Origin: Rhizobiaceae bacterium
GTDB lineage: Bacteria; Pseudomonadota; Alphaproteobacteria; Rhizobiales; Rhizobiaceae
DNA: 64,000 nt
Direction: 5' to 3'
NCBI GenBank assembly: GCA_023953845.1
Contig: JAMLJC010000001.1
Coordinates: 3,234,501 to 3,298,500 of the forward strand
Part shown: positions 41,699 to 50,605 of the stretch, one piece after another
Layout: the number at the start of each line of letters is the position of its first letter
Position numbering within the stretch: position 1 is the stretch's first letter
The notes under the pieces: generated by a model
The model's input: the letters and a program-made list of their open reading frames with translations, nothing else
Told to the model about the DNA's origin: nothing
The model's database searches: none
Program-made: the position numbers and the translations under genes

Positions 41699-42864
41699 AG
41701 ATCGTCGATATCGAGACCTACGCCGTCGGCGCCGGCTGGAAGAACTGGCTGTTCGTCAAGGTCGTCACTGACAAGGGCATTCATGGCATAGGCGAGGGCA
41801 CGCTCAACGGCTTCATCCGCACGACCGAGGCCGGCGTGCATGAACTGAAGCATCTTGCCATCGGTCAGGACCCCCGCCGCATCAGCGAGCTCGCAAAACG
41901 CTTGCTGGACAGCGTTTCGCTGGATGGCGGCCATATCCACCGCACCGTCATCGCCGCGATCGAGGTTGCGTGCTGGGACATTCTCGGCAAGAGCCTCGGC
42001 GTGCCGATCCACCAGCTTCTCGGCGGCCGTATGCGCGACAGCGTGCTCGGCTACGCCAATGGATGGTACCGCACCGAGCGCACGCCGGAGGCCTTTCTGG
42101 AGGCCGCGCAGGCGGTGATGGCGAAAGGCTTCAAGGCCTTCAAGCTCGATCCGTTCGGCACCGCGCAGAGTTTCATCTCCAGAGAGGAACTGGATCTCTC
42201 CTACGACATCTGCCGAATGCTGCGTGACCGGCTGCCGGCAGATACGCGCATCCTGATCGACGTTCACGCCCGCTTCACCGGCATTGCCGCGTTGCAGGCA
42301 GCGCAAAAATTCGCGGATCTCGACATCTACTGGTGGGAGGAGCCGACCTCCCGCGACCGGCAGGAAACGGTGCACGAGATGGCGCTACGCTCGCCGATCC
42401 CCGTCGCGACCGGCGAGATGTATGACACGGTCGGCCAGTTCTATGCGCTGGCTGAGGGCGGCGGAGTCAACATCTTCCAGCCCGAGCCCATGTCGCTCGG
42501 CGGCATCGCGCCGACCATGCAGGTGGCGGCGATCGCCTTCGGTCATGGCAGCGTGATCGCGCCGCACCAGAGCGGCGGCCCGGTCGCCACCGCCGTCTGC
42601 CTCCAGCTTGCCGCCGCTGTCCCGAACTTCCTCATCCAGGAGCATTTTGACGCCTTCAACGATCCATGGACACGCGATCTGGTCACATGGCATCCGACCG
42701 TCAACCCGGACAACGGGCACCTGTCCTTGCCCGATGCTCCCGGTCTCGGCATCGACCTCAACATAGACGCGATCAAGGCGCATCCCTACGATCCTTATGC
42801 CTATCTGAACGTCCATGCGGAAGGCTGGGAACGCCGGCTCGGCACCGGGCGCGAGGCTTCCTGA
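41695..42864 (+). CDS. Mandelate racemase/enolase superfamily sugar-acid dehydratase
   Basis: A 389-residue enolase-superfamily protein. Expected residues are K150 (FKLD), D189 and H191 (LIDVHARF), E216 (WWEEP), E241 (TGEMYD) and H291 (APHQSGG), similar to galactonate dehydratases. It would dehydrate a sugar acid to a 2-keto-3-deoxy acid. ATG at 41695 overlaps the transketolase stop; last gene of the operon. The sugar acid is unknown. Confidence 0.88.
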   Translation: MKIVDIETYAVGAGWKNWLFVKVVTDKGIHGIGEGTLNGFIRTTEAGVHELKHLAIGQDPRRISELAKRLLDSVSLDGGHIHRTVIAAIEVACWDILGKSLGVPIHQLLGGRMRDSVLGYANGWYRTERTPEAFLEAAQAVMAKGFKAFKLDPFGTAQSFISREELDLSYDICRMLRDRLPADTRILIDVHARFTGIAALQAAQKFADLDIYWWEEPTSRDRQETVHEMALRSPIPVATGEMYDTVGQFYALAEGGGVNIFQPEPMSLGGIAPTMQVAAIAFGHGSVIAPHQSGGPVATAVCLQLAAAVPNFLIQEHFDAFNDPWTRDLVTWHPTVNPDNGHLSLPDAPGLGIDLNIDAIKAHPYDPYAYLNVHAEGWERRLGTGREAS

Positions 42865-42886
42865 GCCGCGCTCCGGTTTCGCCGTC

Positions 42887-43909
42887 TCAGGCCGCCCTTG
42901 CCTTCAGATCGATGAACTCCCTGTTGACGCAGTTCATCAACACGCCCTCGCGCAGATAGGTGACGATCACCTCGATCGCCTTGCGCTGCATGTCTTCGAG
43001 CGCCGAAGGGCTATAGAAGGCGGCGTGCGGGCTGAGCACCAGCTTGCCGTCGGTCCAGTCTTCGCGGCTGCGATAGGCTTTGATCAATGGGTGGTCGGAA
43101 TCGGCCGGCTCCCTGGGCAGCACGTCGAGGCCGGCAGCCGCGATCCGGCCCGCCTTCAGCGCTTCCGTCAGAGCATCGAGATCGACGATCGGTCCCCGCG
43201 CCGTGTTGATGACGATGAGGTCGGGTCTCGCCTTCGCCAGCAGGCCCCCACCAACCATGCCGCGCGTTTCATCGTTCAGCGGGGTATGCACCGACAGTAT
43301 GTCGGCTCGCGCCATGACCTCGTCGAGATGACGCACGCGCTCGTAGCCGGCGGCCAGTTCCGCGCCGTTCGGCAGGTAAGGATCGTAGAAAATCACCTTC
43401 ATGTCGAAAGCGGAGGCGCGGCGTGCCGTCGCCAGCCCGATGCGGCCGAGGCCGAGCACGGCAAAAATCTGGCCGCGGAGCCGCCGGACGCGCGGCGCCG
43501 AAGCGTAGTTCCAGCGGTCGGCATGGTCGCGCACCGCCTCCTGATAGCTCGATGTGCCGCGCGCGATGGCGAGCAGAAGCGCCAGCGCATGATCCGCCAC
43601 CTCGGTCGTGCCGTAGTCCGGCACGTTACAGACCGGCACGTTGCGGGCGTTCCACTCGGCAAGATTGATCGTGTCGTAGCCCACGCCTTCGCGCACGACG
43701 ATCCTGCAGCGCTCGAATGCCTCGGCGGGCACGCCGATGGGCAGCGTGGCCGCGCAATTGATCACTGCGTCGGCCATCCGGCACTGCTCGATGGTCGGCG
43801 GCGGCGAAGCCTCCGCACCCGACCGGTGGATGTCGAACGTCACGTCTTGCCCGAACGCCTGATAGAGCGGCGTGTCGGGAGCGTATGTGTTGACTTTCAG
43901 AATGCGCAT
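42887..43909 (-). CDS. D-2-hydroxyacid dehydrogenase (CtBP-like)
   Basis: A 340-residue NAD-dependent dehydrogenase. The cofactor motif is VLGLGRIGLAT, followed by INTARGPIVD and LDVLPREPAD; the catalytic His lies in LSPHAAFYS. It reduces or oxidises 2-oxo/2-hydroxy acids; the substrate is unknown. The ATG at 43909 has GGAGAGGG upstream. It converges on the dehydratase gene and is divergent from the FCD regulator, with which it shares a dyad at 43959. Confidence 0.9.
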   Translation of the reverse strand: MRILKVNTYAPDTPLYQAFGQDVTFDIHRSGAEASPPPTIEQCRMADAVINCAATLPIGVPAEAFERCRIVVREGVGYDTINLAEWNARNVPVCNVPDYGTTEVADHALALLLAIARGTSSYQEAVRDHADRWNYASAPRVRRLRGQIFAVLGLGRIGLATARRASAFDMKVIFYDPYLPNGAELAAGYERVRHLDEVMARADILSVHTPLNDETRGMVGGGLLAKARPDLIVINTARGPIVDLDALTEALKAGRIAAAGLDVLPREPADSDHPLIKAYRSREDWTDGKLVLSPHAAFYSPSALEDMQRKAIEVIVTYLREGVLMNCVNREFIDLKARAA

Positions 43910-43958
43910 AAACCCTCTCCGCGCTGTCCGCCGCACCGGGCTGGCGATTGTTTTCGGT

Positions 43959-43970
43959 TGATTGTAATCA
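43959..43970. promoter_or_regulatory. TGATTGTAATCA dyad in the divergent regulator region
   Basis: TGATT-GT-AATCA lies eight bases before the FCD regulator ATG and 50 bp from the divergent dehydrogenase. Its core ATTGTAA recurs in the site at 44725. Probable autoregulatory operator. Confidence 0.55.
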
Positions 43971-43977
43971 GTGAGCG

Positions 43978-44679
43978 ATGAACGACGACGCTTTCGACCT
44001 TTCGCCCGCACCGCGCCGCGTCCTGACGGACGACGTCGTCGACGCGATCCGCGGCGCGATCCTCTCGGGCAAGATCCGGCCGGGCTCCCGCCTCATCGAA
44101 GAGGATCTGGCGGCCTCGCTCAAGGTCAGCCGCGGACCGGTGCGGCAGGCCATTTTCCGCCTTCAGCAGGAAGGGCTGGTCGTCCATGAGCCGCATCGCG
44201 GCGCGACCGTCGGGGAGGTGTCCGAGGACGATGTGGCCGACATCTACAGTCTTCGGCTGGCGCTCGAGCGCCTTGCCGTGGAGCACGCCGGCCGCAAGGC
44301 TGAGGTCGGCGACTTCGCCCGCATCGAGGCCGTGCTCGATCGTTTCCGCGCGATGCCCCGGGCCGAGATCGACAGGCGCCGCGTGGCAGAACTCGACATA
44401 GAGTTCCACGACGCGATCTTTCACGCCGCCCGAAGCCGGCGCCTCTATCGCGCCTGGGAGACGCTGCGCTCGCAGTTGATGATGTTCCTGATGCTGCGCG
44501 ACGCGCTGCCCGCCGACTATCTCGACAGCTGGGATCGCGACCATGCGCGCCTTCTCGATGCGATCCGCAGCGGCGATGCCGCAACTGCCGATTCGATCAT
44601 CGTCGAGCATGTCGAAAGCGCGAAAGAGCGCCTGCTCGCGATCCTCCACGCCAAGCGGCAGGCCGCCTCCCAAACGTGA
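43978..44679 (+). CDS. GntR-family regulator with FCD domain (FadR subfamily)
   Basis: A 233-residue regulator with a winged HTH (about 15-78; SLKVSRGPVRQAIFRLQQEGLV) and an all-helical FCD domain (about 85-220) with a metal-binding Asp/His set (EFHDAIFHAA). This subfamily often senses sugar acids or dicarboxylates. It stands between two gene groups of dehydratase and dehydrogenase and probably controls both through the dyads at 43959 and 44725. Confidence 0.9.
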   Translation: MNDDAFDLSPAPRRVLTDDVVDAIRGAILSGKIRPGSRLIEEDLAASLKVSRGPVRQAIFRLQQEGLVVHEPHRGATVGEVSEDDVADIYSLRLALERLAVEHAGRKAEVGDFARIEAVLDRFRAMPRAEIDRRRVAELDIEFHDAIFHAARSRRLYRAWETLRSQLMMFLMLRDALPADYLDSWDRDHARLLDAIRSGDAATADSIIVEHVESAKERLLAILHAKRQAASQT

Positions 44680-44690
44680 ATGCCTGCGTC

Positions 44691-44719
44691 TTGACATATG
44701 TGGGTCCGATTTCTAGTCT
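44691..44719 (+). promoter_or_regulatory. Promoter before the second dehydratase operon
   Basis: TTGACA (44691-44696), a 17-bp spacer and TAGTCT (44714-44719). The predicted start of transcription falls in the operator at 44725. Confidence 0.55.
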
Positions 44720-44724
44720 CGTAA

Positions 44725-44736
44725 ATTGTAAACAAT
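44725..44736. promoter_or_regulatory. ATTGTAAACAAT operator for an FCD-type GntR regulator
   Basis: ATTGT-AA-ACAAT resembles FadR-subfamily sites (TNGTNNNACNA-like). It lies just after the -10 of the promoter at 44691 and before the dehydratase/dehydrogenase/aldolase operon, consistent with repression by the adjacent regulator. Confidence 0.62.
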
Positions 44737-44810
44737 AAACTAAAAGAGATGCAAGCTGTTTTGGCGATCGGGGCGATGAGGTGGCCTCGTCGCGTCATGA
44801 GGAGGGGATT

Positions 44811-46082
44811 GTGAAGATCACGAAGATCGAGACGATCTGGTTCGAGGCGCAGCCGCAAAAGGTCTGGCAGCAGCAGAACCCGAAGGCGCGGCAGGCTTTG
44901 CCCAACAACCTCTGGGTGCGCGTCCATGCCGACAACGGCATGTCGGGCATCGGCGAGACATACTATCTGCCGCGCGCCGTCGCCGCCATCGTCCACGACA
45001 TCTACGCGCCGCTGCTCATCGGCCGCGATCCCCGCGACATCGAGAACCACTGGCAGAACATGTTCTCGTTGGCGAATTTCTGCGGCGTGATGGGTGCCGA
45101 AATGCGCGCCATCTCGGCGCTCGATGTCGCCCTGTGGGATCTGGTCGGCCAGATTGCTGGCCTGCCGATCTATCATCTGCTGGGCGGCCGCAGCCGCGAT
45201 CGCATCCGCGTCTACAACACCTGCGTCGGCTTCGGAAAATATCCCGACCTCGATGCGTGGATGACCGGGCGCGCCGGCGAGCTTGCCGAAGACCTGCTGA
45301 AGCAGGGCATCACGGCGATGAAGATCTGGCCTTTCGATCAGTTCGGGCCGGGCATCGCCGGACCGGAGAACGAACGCGGCCAGACCATGGTGTGGGGCGC
45401 GGTGACCGCTGCCGGCACGCGTGGCCTTGGAATATCAAACGACGATCTCAGGGCCGGCGTCGCCATTGTCGAGGACATCCGCCGCGCCGTCGGCGACCGG
45501 ATGCAGATCGCCATCGAGGGCCATTGCCGCTGGGATTTGCCTTCTTCGGTTAAGATCGCGCGGGCGCTGGAGCCGCTCGACATCATGTGGCTCGAGGAGA
45601 TCATGCCGCCCGACAATGTCGACGCCTTCGCGCAACTGCGGTCGCAAACGACAATCCCGATCTGCCAGAGCGAGCGCGTCTTCACGCGGTTCGGCTTCCG
45701 TCCGTGGGTCGATAAGGCGGCCACCGACATCGTCATGATGGACCTGTCATGGGGCGGCGGGTTGACCGAGGGCCGCAAGGTCGCCGCCATGGCCGATACC
45801 GCCATGCTGCCCTTCACCTGTCATGACACTATCGGCCCCGTCGCCCTGTGGGCCGCCACCCACATGCTGCTCAACGCGCCCAACGGCCTGATCATGGAAA
45901 TGGTCCGCGGCTATGTCGACGGCTGGTACAACGATGTCGTCGAGGACCGCATACAGTTGATCGACGGCAGACTTGTCCTGCCCGACCGTCCCGGCCTCGG
46001 CACGCGGCTGCGCGACGATCTCTTCGCGCGCCCCAACGCCCGCATCGAGACCACGACCGAAGAGAGCCTGAAGGTCTGGTGA
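44811..46082 (+). CDS. Mandelate racemase/enolase superfamily protein (second dehydratase)
   Basis: A 423-residue enolase-superfamily enzyme. Putative active-site residues are K171 (MKIWPFD), E236 and H238 (AIEGHCRW), E262 (WLEEI), E288 (QSERVF) and H338 (TCHDTIGP). The set differs from the 41.7 kb enzyme, so it probably acts on a different acid. GTG start at 44811 with GAGGAGGGG. Its stop shares one base with the next ATG. Confidence 0.87.
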   Translation: MKITKIETIWFEAQPQKVWQQQNPKARQALPNNLWVRVHADNGMSGIGETYYLPRAVAAIVHDIYAPLLIGRDPRDIENHWQNMFSLANFCGVMGAEMRAISALDVALWDLVGQIAGLPIYHLLGGRSRDRIRVYNTCVGFGKYPDLDAWMTGRAGELAEDLLKQGITAMKIWPFDQFGPGIAGPENERGQTMVWGAVTAAGTRGLGISNDDLRAGVAIVEDIRRAVGDRMQIAIEGHCRWDLPSSVKIARALEPLDIMWLEEIMPPDNVDAFAQLRSQTTIPICQSERVFTRFGFRPWVDKAATDIVMMDLSWGGGLTEGRKVAAMADTAMLPFTCHDTIGPVALWAATHMLLNAPNGLIMEMVRGYVDGWYNDVVEDRIQLIDGRLVLPDRPGLGTRLRDDLFARPNARIETTTEESLKVW

Positions 46083-47185
46083 TGGAAGGCGCTGGCGCAC
46101 CCTTCACCGTCAACTATACAGGCGACTACCTCGACGCGTCAGGCAGCCTCACCGTCCCCGACATTGCGCTCGATCTCTATGACGGCCACCCGTTCATCCG
46201 GCAAGGATTCCTGAGAGACCAGAGCCCGAAACCCGGCGATACCACCTACTGGGATCGGCTCTATTCGCTGGAGATCACGCCGCAGCACGTCGCGACATCC
46301 GAGGCGATCGTGATCTTCCGCCCGTGGGTGAAGGCCTCGGCCTTTGCGGGCGGCGCCGAGCGGCTAACGGTGATCGGCAGGGCAGGGGCAGGCGTCGACA
46401 AGATCGACCTCGCCGCCTGCACCGACAACGACGTCGCGGTCTTCAATGCGCCGGACACGCTGACCCATGCGACAGCATCCTCGGCTTTCCTGCTCATGCT
46501 GGCACTTGCCAAGCGTCTCACCGAACAGGAGCGCCTCGTCCGTCGCGGTCGCTGGGACTTGCAGCCGCAGACCATGGGCGTGGACCTGCCCGGCAAGGTG
46601 CTGGGCATTGTCGGCCTTGGCGCCAGCGGACGCGAACTCGCCCGCCTCGCGAAACCATGGGGCATGGAGATCATCGCCTTTTCTCCCCGCGCCGATCCTG
46701 ACGATGCGCGGGCGCTGGGCGTGACGTTGGCGGCGTCGCTGGATGAACTGTTCGCGCGGTCCGACTTCGTCAGCCTGCACAACCGGCTGGATGCCTCGAC
46801 GCGCGGTGCCATTGGCATGGAGCACTTCCGCCGCATGAAGCCGAGCGCCTGTTTCATCAATGTTGCGCGCGGCGAGATCGTACGCGAAGCCGAGATGATC
46901 GAAGCGCTGCGCAACGGCATCATTGCCGGCGCCGGCCTCGATGTGTTCGAACACGAGCCGATCCCGGCCGATCATCCGCTGACGGCGTTCGAAAACGTCA
47001 TCCTCACGCCGCACTGGCTGCCGTCCACCCGCGACGCGGCGCGCCTCACCATGGCGACCATGTCGAACGGCATCATCCGCGCCGCGCAGGGCCTCGTGCC
47101 CGAGAACGTGGTCAATCGGGATGTGCTCGACCGACCGGGTTTTCTCGCGAAGCTTGCCAGATTTGCTGTCAACCGCCCATCCTGA
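46082..47185 (+). CDS. D-2-hydroxyacid dehydrogenase (second)
   Basis: A 367-residue NAD-dependent dehydrogenase with an N-terminal extension of about 40 residues. GRAGAGVDKID, the cofactor motif IVGLGASGREL, INVARGEIV and the catalytic His in TPHWLPST are seen. It may reduce a 2-oxo acid or oxidise a sugar acid of the pathway. ATG at 46082 overlaps the previous stop (TGATG), so translation is coupled. Confidence 0.89.
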   Translation: MEGAGAPFTVNYTGDYLDASGSLTVPDIALDLYDGHPFIRQGFLRDQSPKPGDTTYWDRLYSLEITPQHVATSEAIVIFRPWVKASAFAGGAERLTVIGRAGAGVDKIDLAACTDNDVAVFNAPDTLTHATASSAFLLMLALAKRLTEQERLVRRGRWDLQPQTMGVDLPGKVLGIVGLGASGRELARLAKPWGMEIIAFSPRADPDDARALGVTLAASLDELFARSDFVSLHNRLDASTRGAIGMEHFRRMKPSACFINVARGEIVREAEMIEALRNGIIAGAGLDVFEHEPIPADHPLTAFENVILTPHWLPSTRDAARLTMATMSNGIIRAAQGLVPENVVNRDVLDRPGFLAKLARFAVNRPS

Positions 47186-47207
47186 TCCCTAGCCGAAGGT
47201 CTCCAAA

Positions 47208-48026
47208 GTGTTTCGTCCGAATCGTCTGAAAGCTCGCGTTCTTGCCGGCGAGAAATGCTTCGGCACCTGGTTGCAGAGCGCGGGACCGTCCTTCGCGGAA
47301 ATGGCCGCGATCGCCGGTTTCGATTTCATCATCATGGACGAGGAGCACGGCGTCGGCGAACTGCAGCACGCCATCGACATGATGCGCGCGGCTGCCTGTA
47401 CCGATACGACTTTCATCATTCGCGTTCCGTCGAGCGAGCCCGTCTATCTGCGCCGGCTGGTGGATGCTGGCGCGGAGGGACTGCTGGTGCCGATGGTGGA
47501 GACAGCCGAGCAGGCCCGCTCGATTGTCGAAGCGGTCCGCTTTCCGCCTCGCGGCAAGCGCGGCAATGCCGCGGATATCACACGCTCTTCGAGCTTCGGT
47601 CTCGTGTCCGACTACTACAGCCGCGCCGACGACAATCTTCTGGTGGTCGTGCAGATCGAAACCGTGCTGGGTGTCGAGAATGCGCGCGAGATAGCGGCGG
47701 TTGATGGCGTCGACATCGTTTTCATCGGACCGACGGACCTTTCCGGCAGCATCGGACTGCCTAGCCAGACCGGCGCGCCGGAAGTGGACCAGGCCATCCG
47801 CCGCGCCATGGCGGCGGCGCGCGAGATCGGCAAGCCGCTCGCAACTGTCCCGCGCATCGGTCGCACGGCTTTCGAGCTGTTCGACGAAGGCTTTTCGATG
47901 GTCGCGACCGGCAGCGACATCTATTTCTATCGCCTCGGCATCAGCCAGCTAATCTCGGAGTGGCGGACCTATGCGGGCAAGGCCGTTGAAACCGCCGCTG
48001 ATTCAGCGTCGTCCTACGGGCGCTGA
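47208..48026 (+). CDS. HpcH/HpaI family class II aldolase
   Basis: A 272-residue metal-dependent aldolase. IMDEEHGVGELQHA, IIRVPSSEP, VVQIETVLGVENA and FIGPTDLSGSIG carry the Arg, Glu and Asp expected for catalysis and metal binding. It would split a 2-keto-3-deoxy (or 4-hydroxy-2-oxo) acid into pyruvate and an aldehyde, the natural step after the two dehydratases. GTG start at 47208, 22 bp after the dehydrogenase. Confidence 0.9.
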   Translation: MFRPNRLKARVLAGEKCFGTWLQSAGPSFAEMAAIAGFDFIIMDEEHGVGELQHAIDMMRAAACTDTTFIIRVPSSEPVYLRRLVDAGAEGLLVPMVETAEQARSIVEAVRFPPRGKRGNAADITRSSSFGLVSDYYSRADDNLLVVVQIETVLGVENAREIAAVDGVDIVFIGPTDLSGSIGLPSQTGAPEVDQAIRRAMAAAREIGKPLATVPRIGRTAFELFDEGFSMVATGSDIYFYRLGISQLISEWRTYAGKAVETAADSASSYGR

Positions 48027-48069
48027 GTCCCGTCGCCCCGCGGGATGGACGGCTGGCCCCAGCTTCCGG

Positions 48070-48846
48070 TCAGAACATGAAGCCGGCGGTCCATCCGCCA
48101 TCGACCACCATCAGGTGGCCGGTCATATAGGAGTTCTGCGGGGCGCAGAGGAACAGGATCGCCTCGGCGATCTCCTCCACATGGGCCGGGCGGCCGAGCG
48201 GGATGTGGTTCATGAAGCCGGCCATCTGCGCCCGGAAAGAGCCGTCCTCTCCGTAGAAGAGCTGTCTCGTTCCCTCGGTCAGCACCGAACCCGGGGCCAG
48301 CGAATTCACGAGAATGCCGCTGGGGCCGAGTTCCAGCGCCATGGCGCGGGTCAGGTGGATCATACCGGCCTTCGCCGCGCTGAAGGCGCATTGCAGGCGA
48401 AATCCCGCGACGCCGATCACCGAGGCGATGTTGACGATACGGCCCTGTCCGCGCGCCACCATCGGCTGTAGCGCGGCATGGCTGACGACGTAGAGCCCGT
48501 CGAGGTCGATGCTGACGATACGGTGCCACTCGTCCTCGGAGAACCGGTCGATGTTGACGCGTTCCTTGAAGGTGTTGACGCCCGCATTGTTGATGAGGAC
48601 GTCGATCTTGCCGTATCTCTCGAGCGTCGCATCCACGGCGCGCTTTGCATCCACGGCGCTACGCACGTCCATCGCGACCGGAAGGGCGTCCGAAAGCTCT
48701 CCAGCGACTTCCTTCGCACCTGCCTCGTTGATGTCAGCGACAACGATGGATGCGCCGCAGGCCGCCAGCCTGTGCGCGGTCGCCCGGCCGATGCCGCCCG
48801 CCGCGCCGGTGAGGAAGACGACCTGTCCGGAAAGATCAGCACGCAT
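48070..48846 (-). CDS. Short-chain dehydrogenase-like protein, Tyr to Phe
   Basis: A 258-residue SDR-fold protein with TGAAGGIG, NNAGVN and SIVNIAS-like IVNIASVIG. The catalytic YxxxK reads FSAAK (in QCAFSAAKAGM), so Lys is kept but Tyr is Phe. Overall it looks like a normal folded SDR, so it may bind cofactor without classical dehydrogenation. ATG at 48846 with GAGGA upstream. Last of a five-gene minus-strand operon. Confidence 0.87.
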   Translation of the reverse strand: MRADLSGQVVFLTGAAGGIGRATAHRLAACGASIVVADINEAGAKEVAGELSDALPVAMDVRSAVDAKRAVDATLERYGKIDVLINNAGVNTFKERVNIDRFSEDEWHRIVSIDLDGLYVVSHAALQPMVARGQGRIVNIASVIGVAGFRLQCAFSAAKAGMIHLTRAMALELGPSGILVNSLAPGSVLTEGTRQLFYGEDGSFRAQMAGFMNHIPLGRPAHVEEIAEAILFLCAPQNSYMTGHLMVVDGGWTAGFMF

Positions 48847-48854
48847 GATGGTCC

Positions 48855-49454
48855 TCAGAAATTCCGTGCATATCCGACCGCCCATCCGCCATCGACTGCC
48901 AGCGTGTGTCCGGTCATGTAGCCATTCTCGGGATCGGCGAGAAACAGGACCGCCGCCAGGATCTCGCCCGGCGTCGCGGCGCGTTTGACTCCCGTATGTG
49001 TGAGAAAACGTGCGGTGCGCACGTCGTCGCCCGCCTCGTACGCGCCGACCGCGACGCCGTTGATGACGGTTTTGGGGCCCAGTTCCATCGCCAGCGTCCG
49101 GGTGAGCGAGGCGAGCCCGGCCTGCTCGGCGGAGAATTGCGCGTATCCCTTGACCGGCACCAGACCAGCCGCCGAAAACACGATGACGACACGCTTCATG
49201 TCCGGCCCATATGAGCGGATCGCGGCGACGAAATGATTAGCCTCGCCGGGATTGCCGCTATCGCTATCCGGCAGTCCGTTGGCGCCTTCGCTCACGAGCA
49301 CGAGCGCAAAAGGCGACTGATCGCCTCCCGCCGCGCGTCCGGCGATGTCCATCACCGTTGCGCCATTCTCCCGCAGCGCCGTCTCGATCGCCGTCGTCAG
49401 CGGCCCTTTCGCGCCGCCGACAAGCACCGCCTTGCCGTCGAGATCGATGTTCAC
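48855..49454 (-). CDS. Short, degenerate SDR-like protein
   Basis: A 199-residue protein, about 50 residues shorter than classical SDRs. The glycine motif is altered (VGGAKGPL), and the active site reads FSAEQ in YAQFSAEQAGLASL: both Tyr and Lys are replaced, by Phe and Gln. The C-terminal part, FLADPENGYMTGHTLAVDGG, is well preserved. GTG at 49454 overlaps the stop of the upstream dehydrogenase (GTGA). It may be a pseudoenzyme partner of the next SDR in the operon. Confidence 0.78.
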   Translation of the reverse strand: MNIDLDGKAVLVGGAKGPLTTAIETALRENGATVMDIAGRAAGGDQSPFALVLVSEGANGLPDSDSGNPGEANHFVAAIRSYGPDMKRVVIVFSAAGLVPVKGYAQFSAEQAGLASLTRTLAMELGPKTVINGVAVGAYEAGDDVRTARFLTHTGVKRAATPGEILAAVLFLADPENGYMTGHTLAVDGGWAVGYARNF

Positions 49455-50557
49455 GCCGTCGCCTCCGCTGCCTGCGATGTCGGTTTTTCCTGCGGCACCT
49501 TGCATCCGTATCGCGCGGCTGCGTCTTTCAGGGAGGCCCAGGTCGTCCGGTCGATCGGAATGCCGTTCTGCGCACGCCGCGCCGCTTCGGCCTTTTCCAC
49601 GTCCCCCGGCGCCATCACCTTCTGGCCGGGGTGAGCGGGCTGTGCGCGCAGATCGCTGAGGAAGCCGCCGACGCGCGCGTCGAACGCCGAAAGCGCCTGG
49701 AAGATTGCCGGATTGAGGATCAGGAAGAAGTGCCCGATCGGGATGGGCTTGCCGTAGTCCTCGCCGGCCAGCGGCGGGAAGGTGAAGCCGTGCCCCATGC
49801 CGGTGAAGGCCGAGCAGAGCAGATCGACCATCGCCGCCAGCCCCGCACCCTTGTAGCCGAAGCCCGCACCGCCCACCGGGACCAGCGCCGTTGCGGCGTT
49901 GGGATCGGTGGTCATCACGCCCTCGGAGGTCATGGCCACTTCCGGCGGCAGCGGGGTTCCCGTCGCACGGCGCAGGAAGATGCGGTTGTAGGGTATGGCG
50001 CTCGTCGCCATGTCGAGCAGCATTGCGTCTTCGCCCGGAGCCGGCACCGCGAAGCTGATCGGATTGGTCCCGTAAAAGGGTTCGATGCCGCCGAACGGCA
50101 CCACCGCCTTGTCGGCATGCGTCATGCCGATCGCCGCGAATCCCGCACGCGCTGCCTTCAGCGCATAGACTCCTGTGGCGCCGTGATGTGTCGAGTTGCC
50201 GACGCTGACCGCCGCCACACCCGCATTCTTCGCCAGCTCGATACCCTCGTCTATGGCGCGGAGACTGGCGAGATGGCCGAAGCCATGGTCCGAGTCGACA
50301 TACCCGACCGCGTCCGCTTTCCGCGTGAAGGTCACCTTGGCATTCTTGTTGATGCGGCCGCCTTCGAGCATCTGGATGTACCAGGGCACCAGCCGCACGC
50401 CGTGCGTATCGACCCCGCGAGACGAGGCATCGACGACGACATAGGCGACCGCCTGTGCGGTTTCGGCATTGGCGCCGCCGGCTACGAGCAGGCTCCGCAC
50501 ATAGCCGGCGAGTTCCGGAGCCGAGCACAAAAAGCCGTCGATGGGTTCGATCGCCAC
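49451..50557 (-). CDS. Malate/L-lactate dehydrogenase family oxidoreductase
   Basis: A 368-residue member of the Ldh2/ComC/YlbC family, not the classical Rossmann LDH. Marks are SSRGVDTHGVRLVPWYI with the catalytic His, GNSTHHGATGVYA, GTNPISFAVPAP and DMATSAIPYNRI. These enzymes use NAD(P) on malate, lactate, sulfolactate, ureidoglycolate or 2,3-diketogulonate. The GTG at 50557 follows GGGAGG. A dyad TGTTG-CGG-CAACA lies upstream at 50577-50589. It could produce the 2-oxo acid for the E1 enzyme of the same operon. Confidence 0.88.
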   Translation of the reverse strand: MAIEPIDGFLCSAPELAGYVRSLLVAGGANAETAQAVAYVVVDASSRGVDTHGVRLVPWYIQMLEGGRINKNAKVTFTRKADAVGYVDSDHGFGHLASLRAIDEGIELAKNAGVAAVSVGNSTHHGATGVYALKAARAGFAAIGMTHADKAVVPFGGIEPFYGTNPISFAVPAPGEDAMLLDMATSAIPYNRIFLRRATGTPLPPEVAMTSEGVMTTDPNAATALVPVGGAGFGYKGAGLAAMVDLLCSAFTGMGHGFTFPPLAGEDYGKPIPIGHFFLILNPAIFQALSAFDARVGGFLSDLRAQPAHPGQKVMAPGDVEKAEAARRAQNGIPIDRTTWASLKDAAARYGCKVPQEKPTSQAAEATA

Positions 50558-50605
50558 TTACATCCTCCCGAAATTCTGTTGCGGCAACAACATCTTATTC
50601 GGTAG

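Noticed and set aside
42860..42891. CCTGAG/CTCAGG pairing between the convergent dehydratase and dehydrogenase genes
   Set aside because: Only six pairs with a 20-base loop and no U-run; too weak to call a terminator.
50577..50589. TGTTG-CGG-CAACA dyad before the malate/lactate-type dehydrogenase as a regulated internal promoter
   Set aside because: Five-base arms in a GC-rich gap inside an operon, with no -35/-10 and no second copy; mentioned only in the gene entry.
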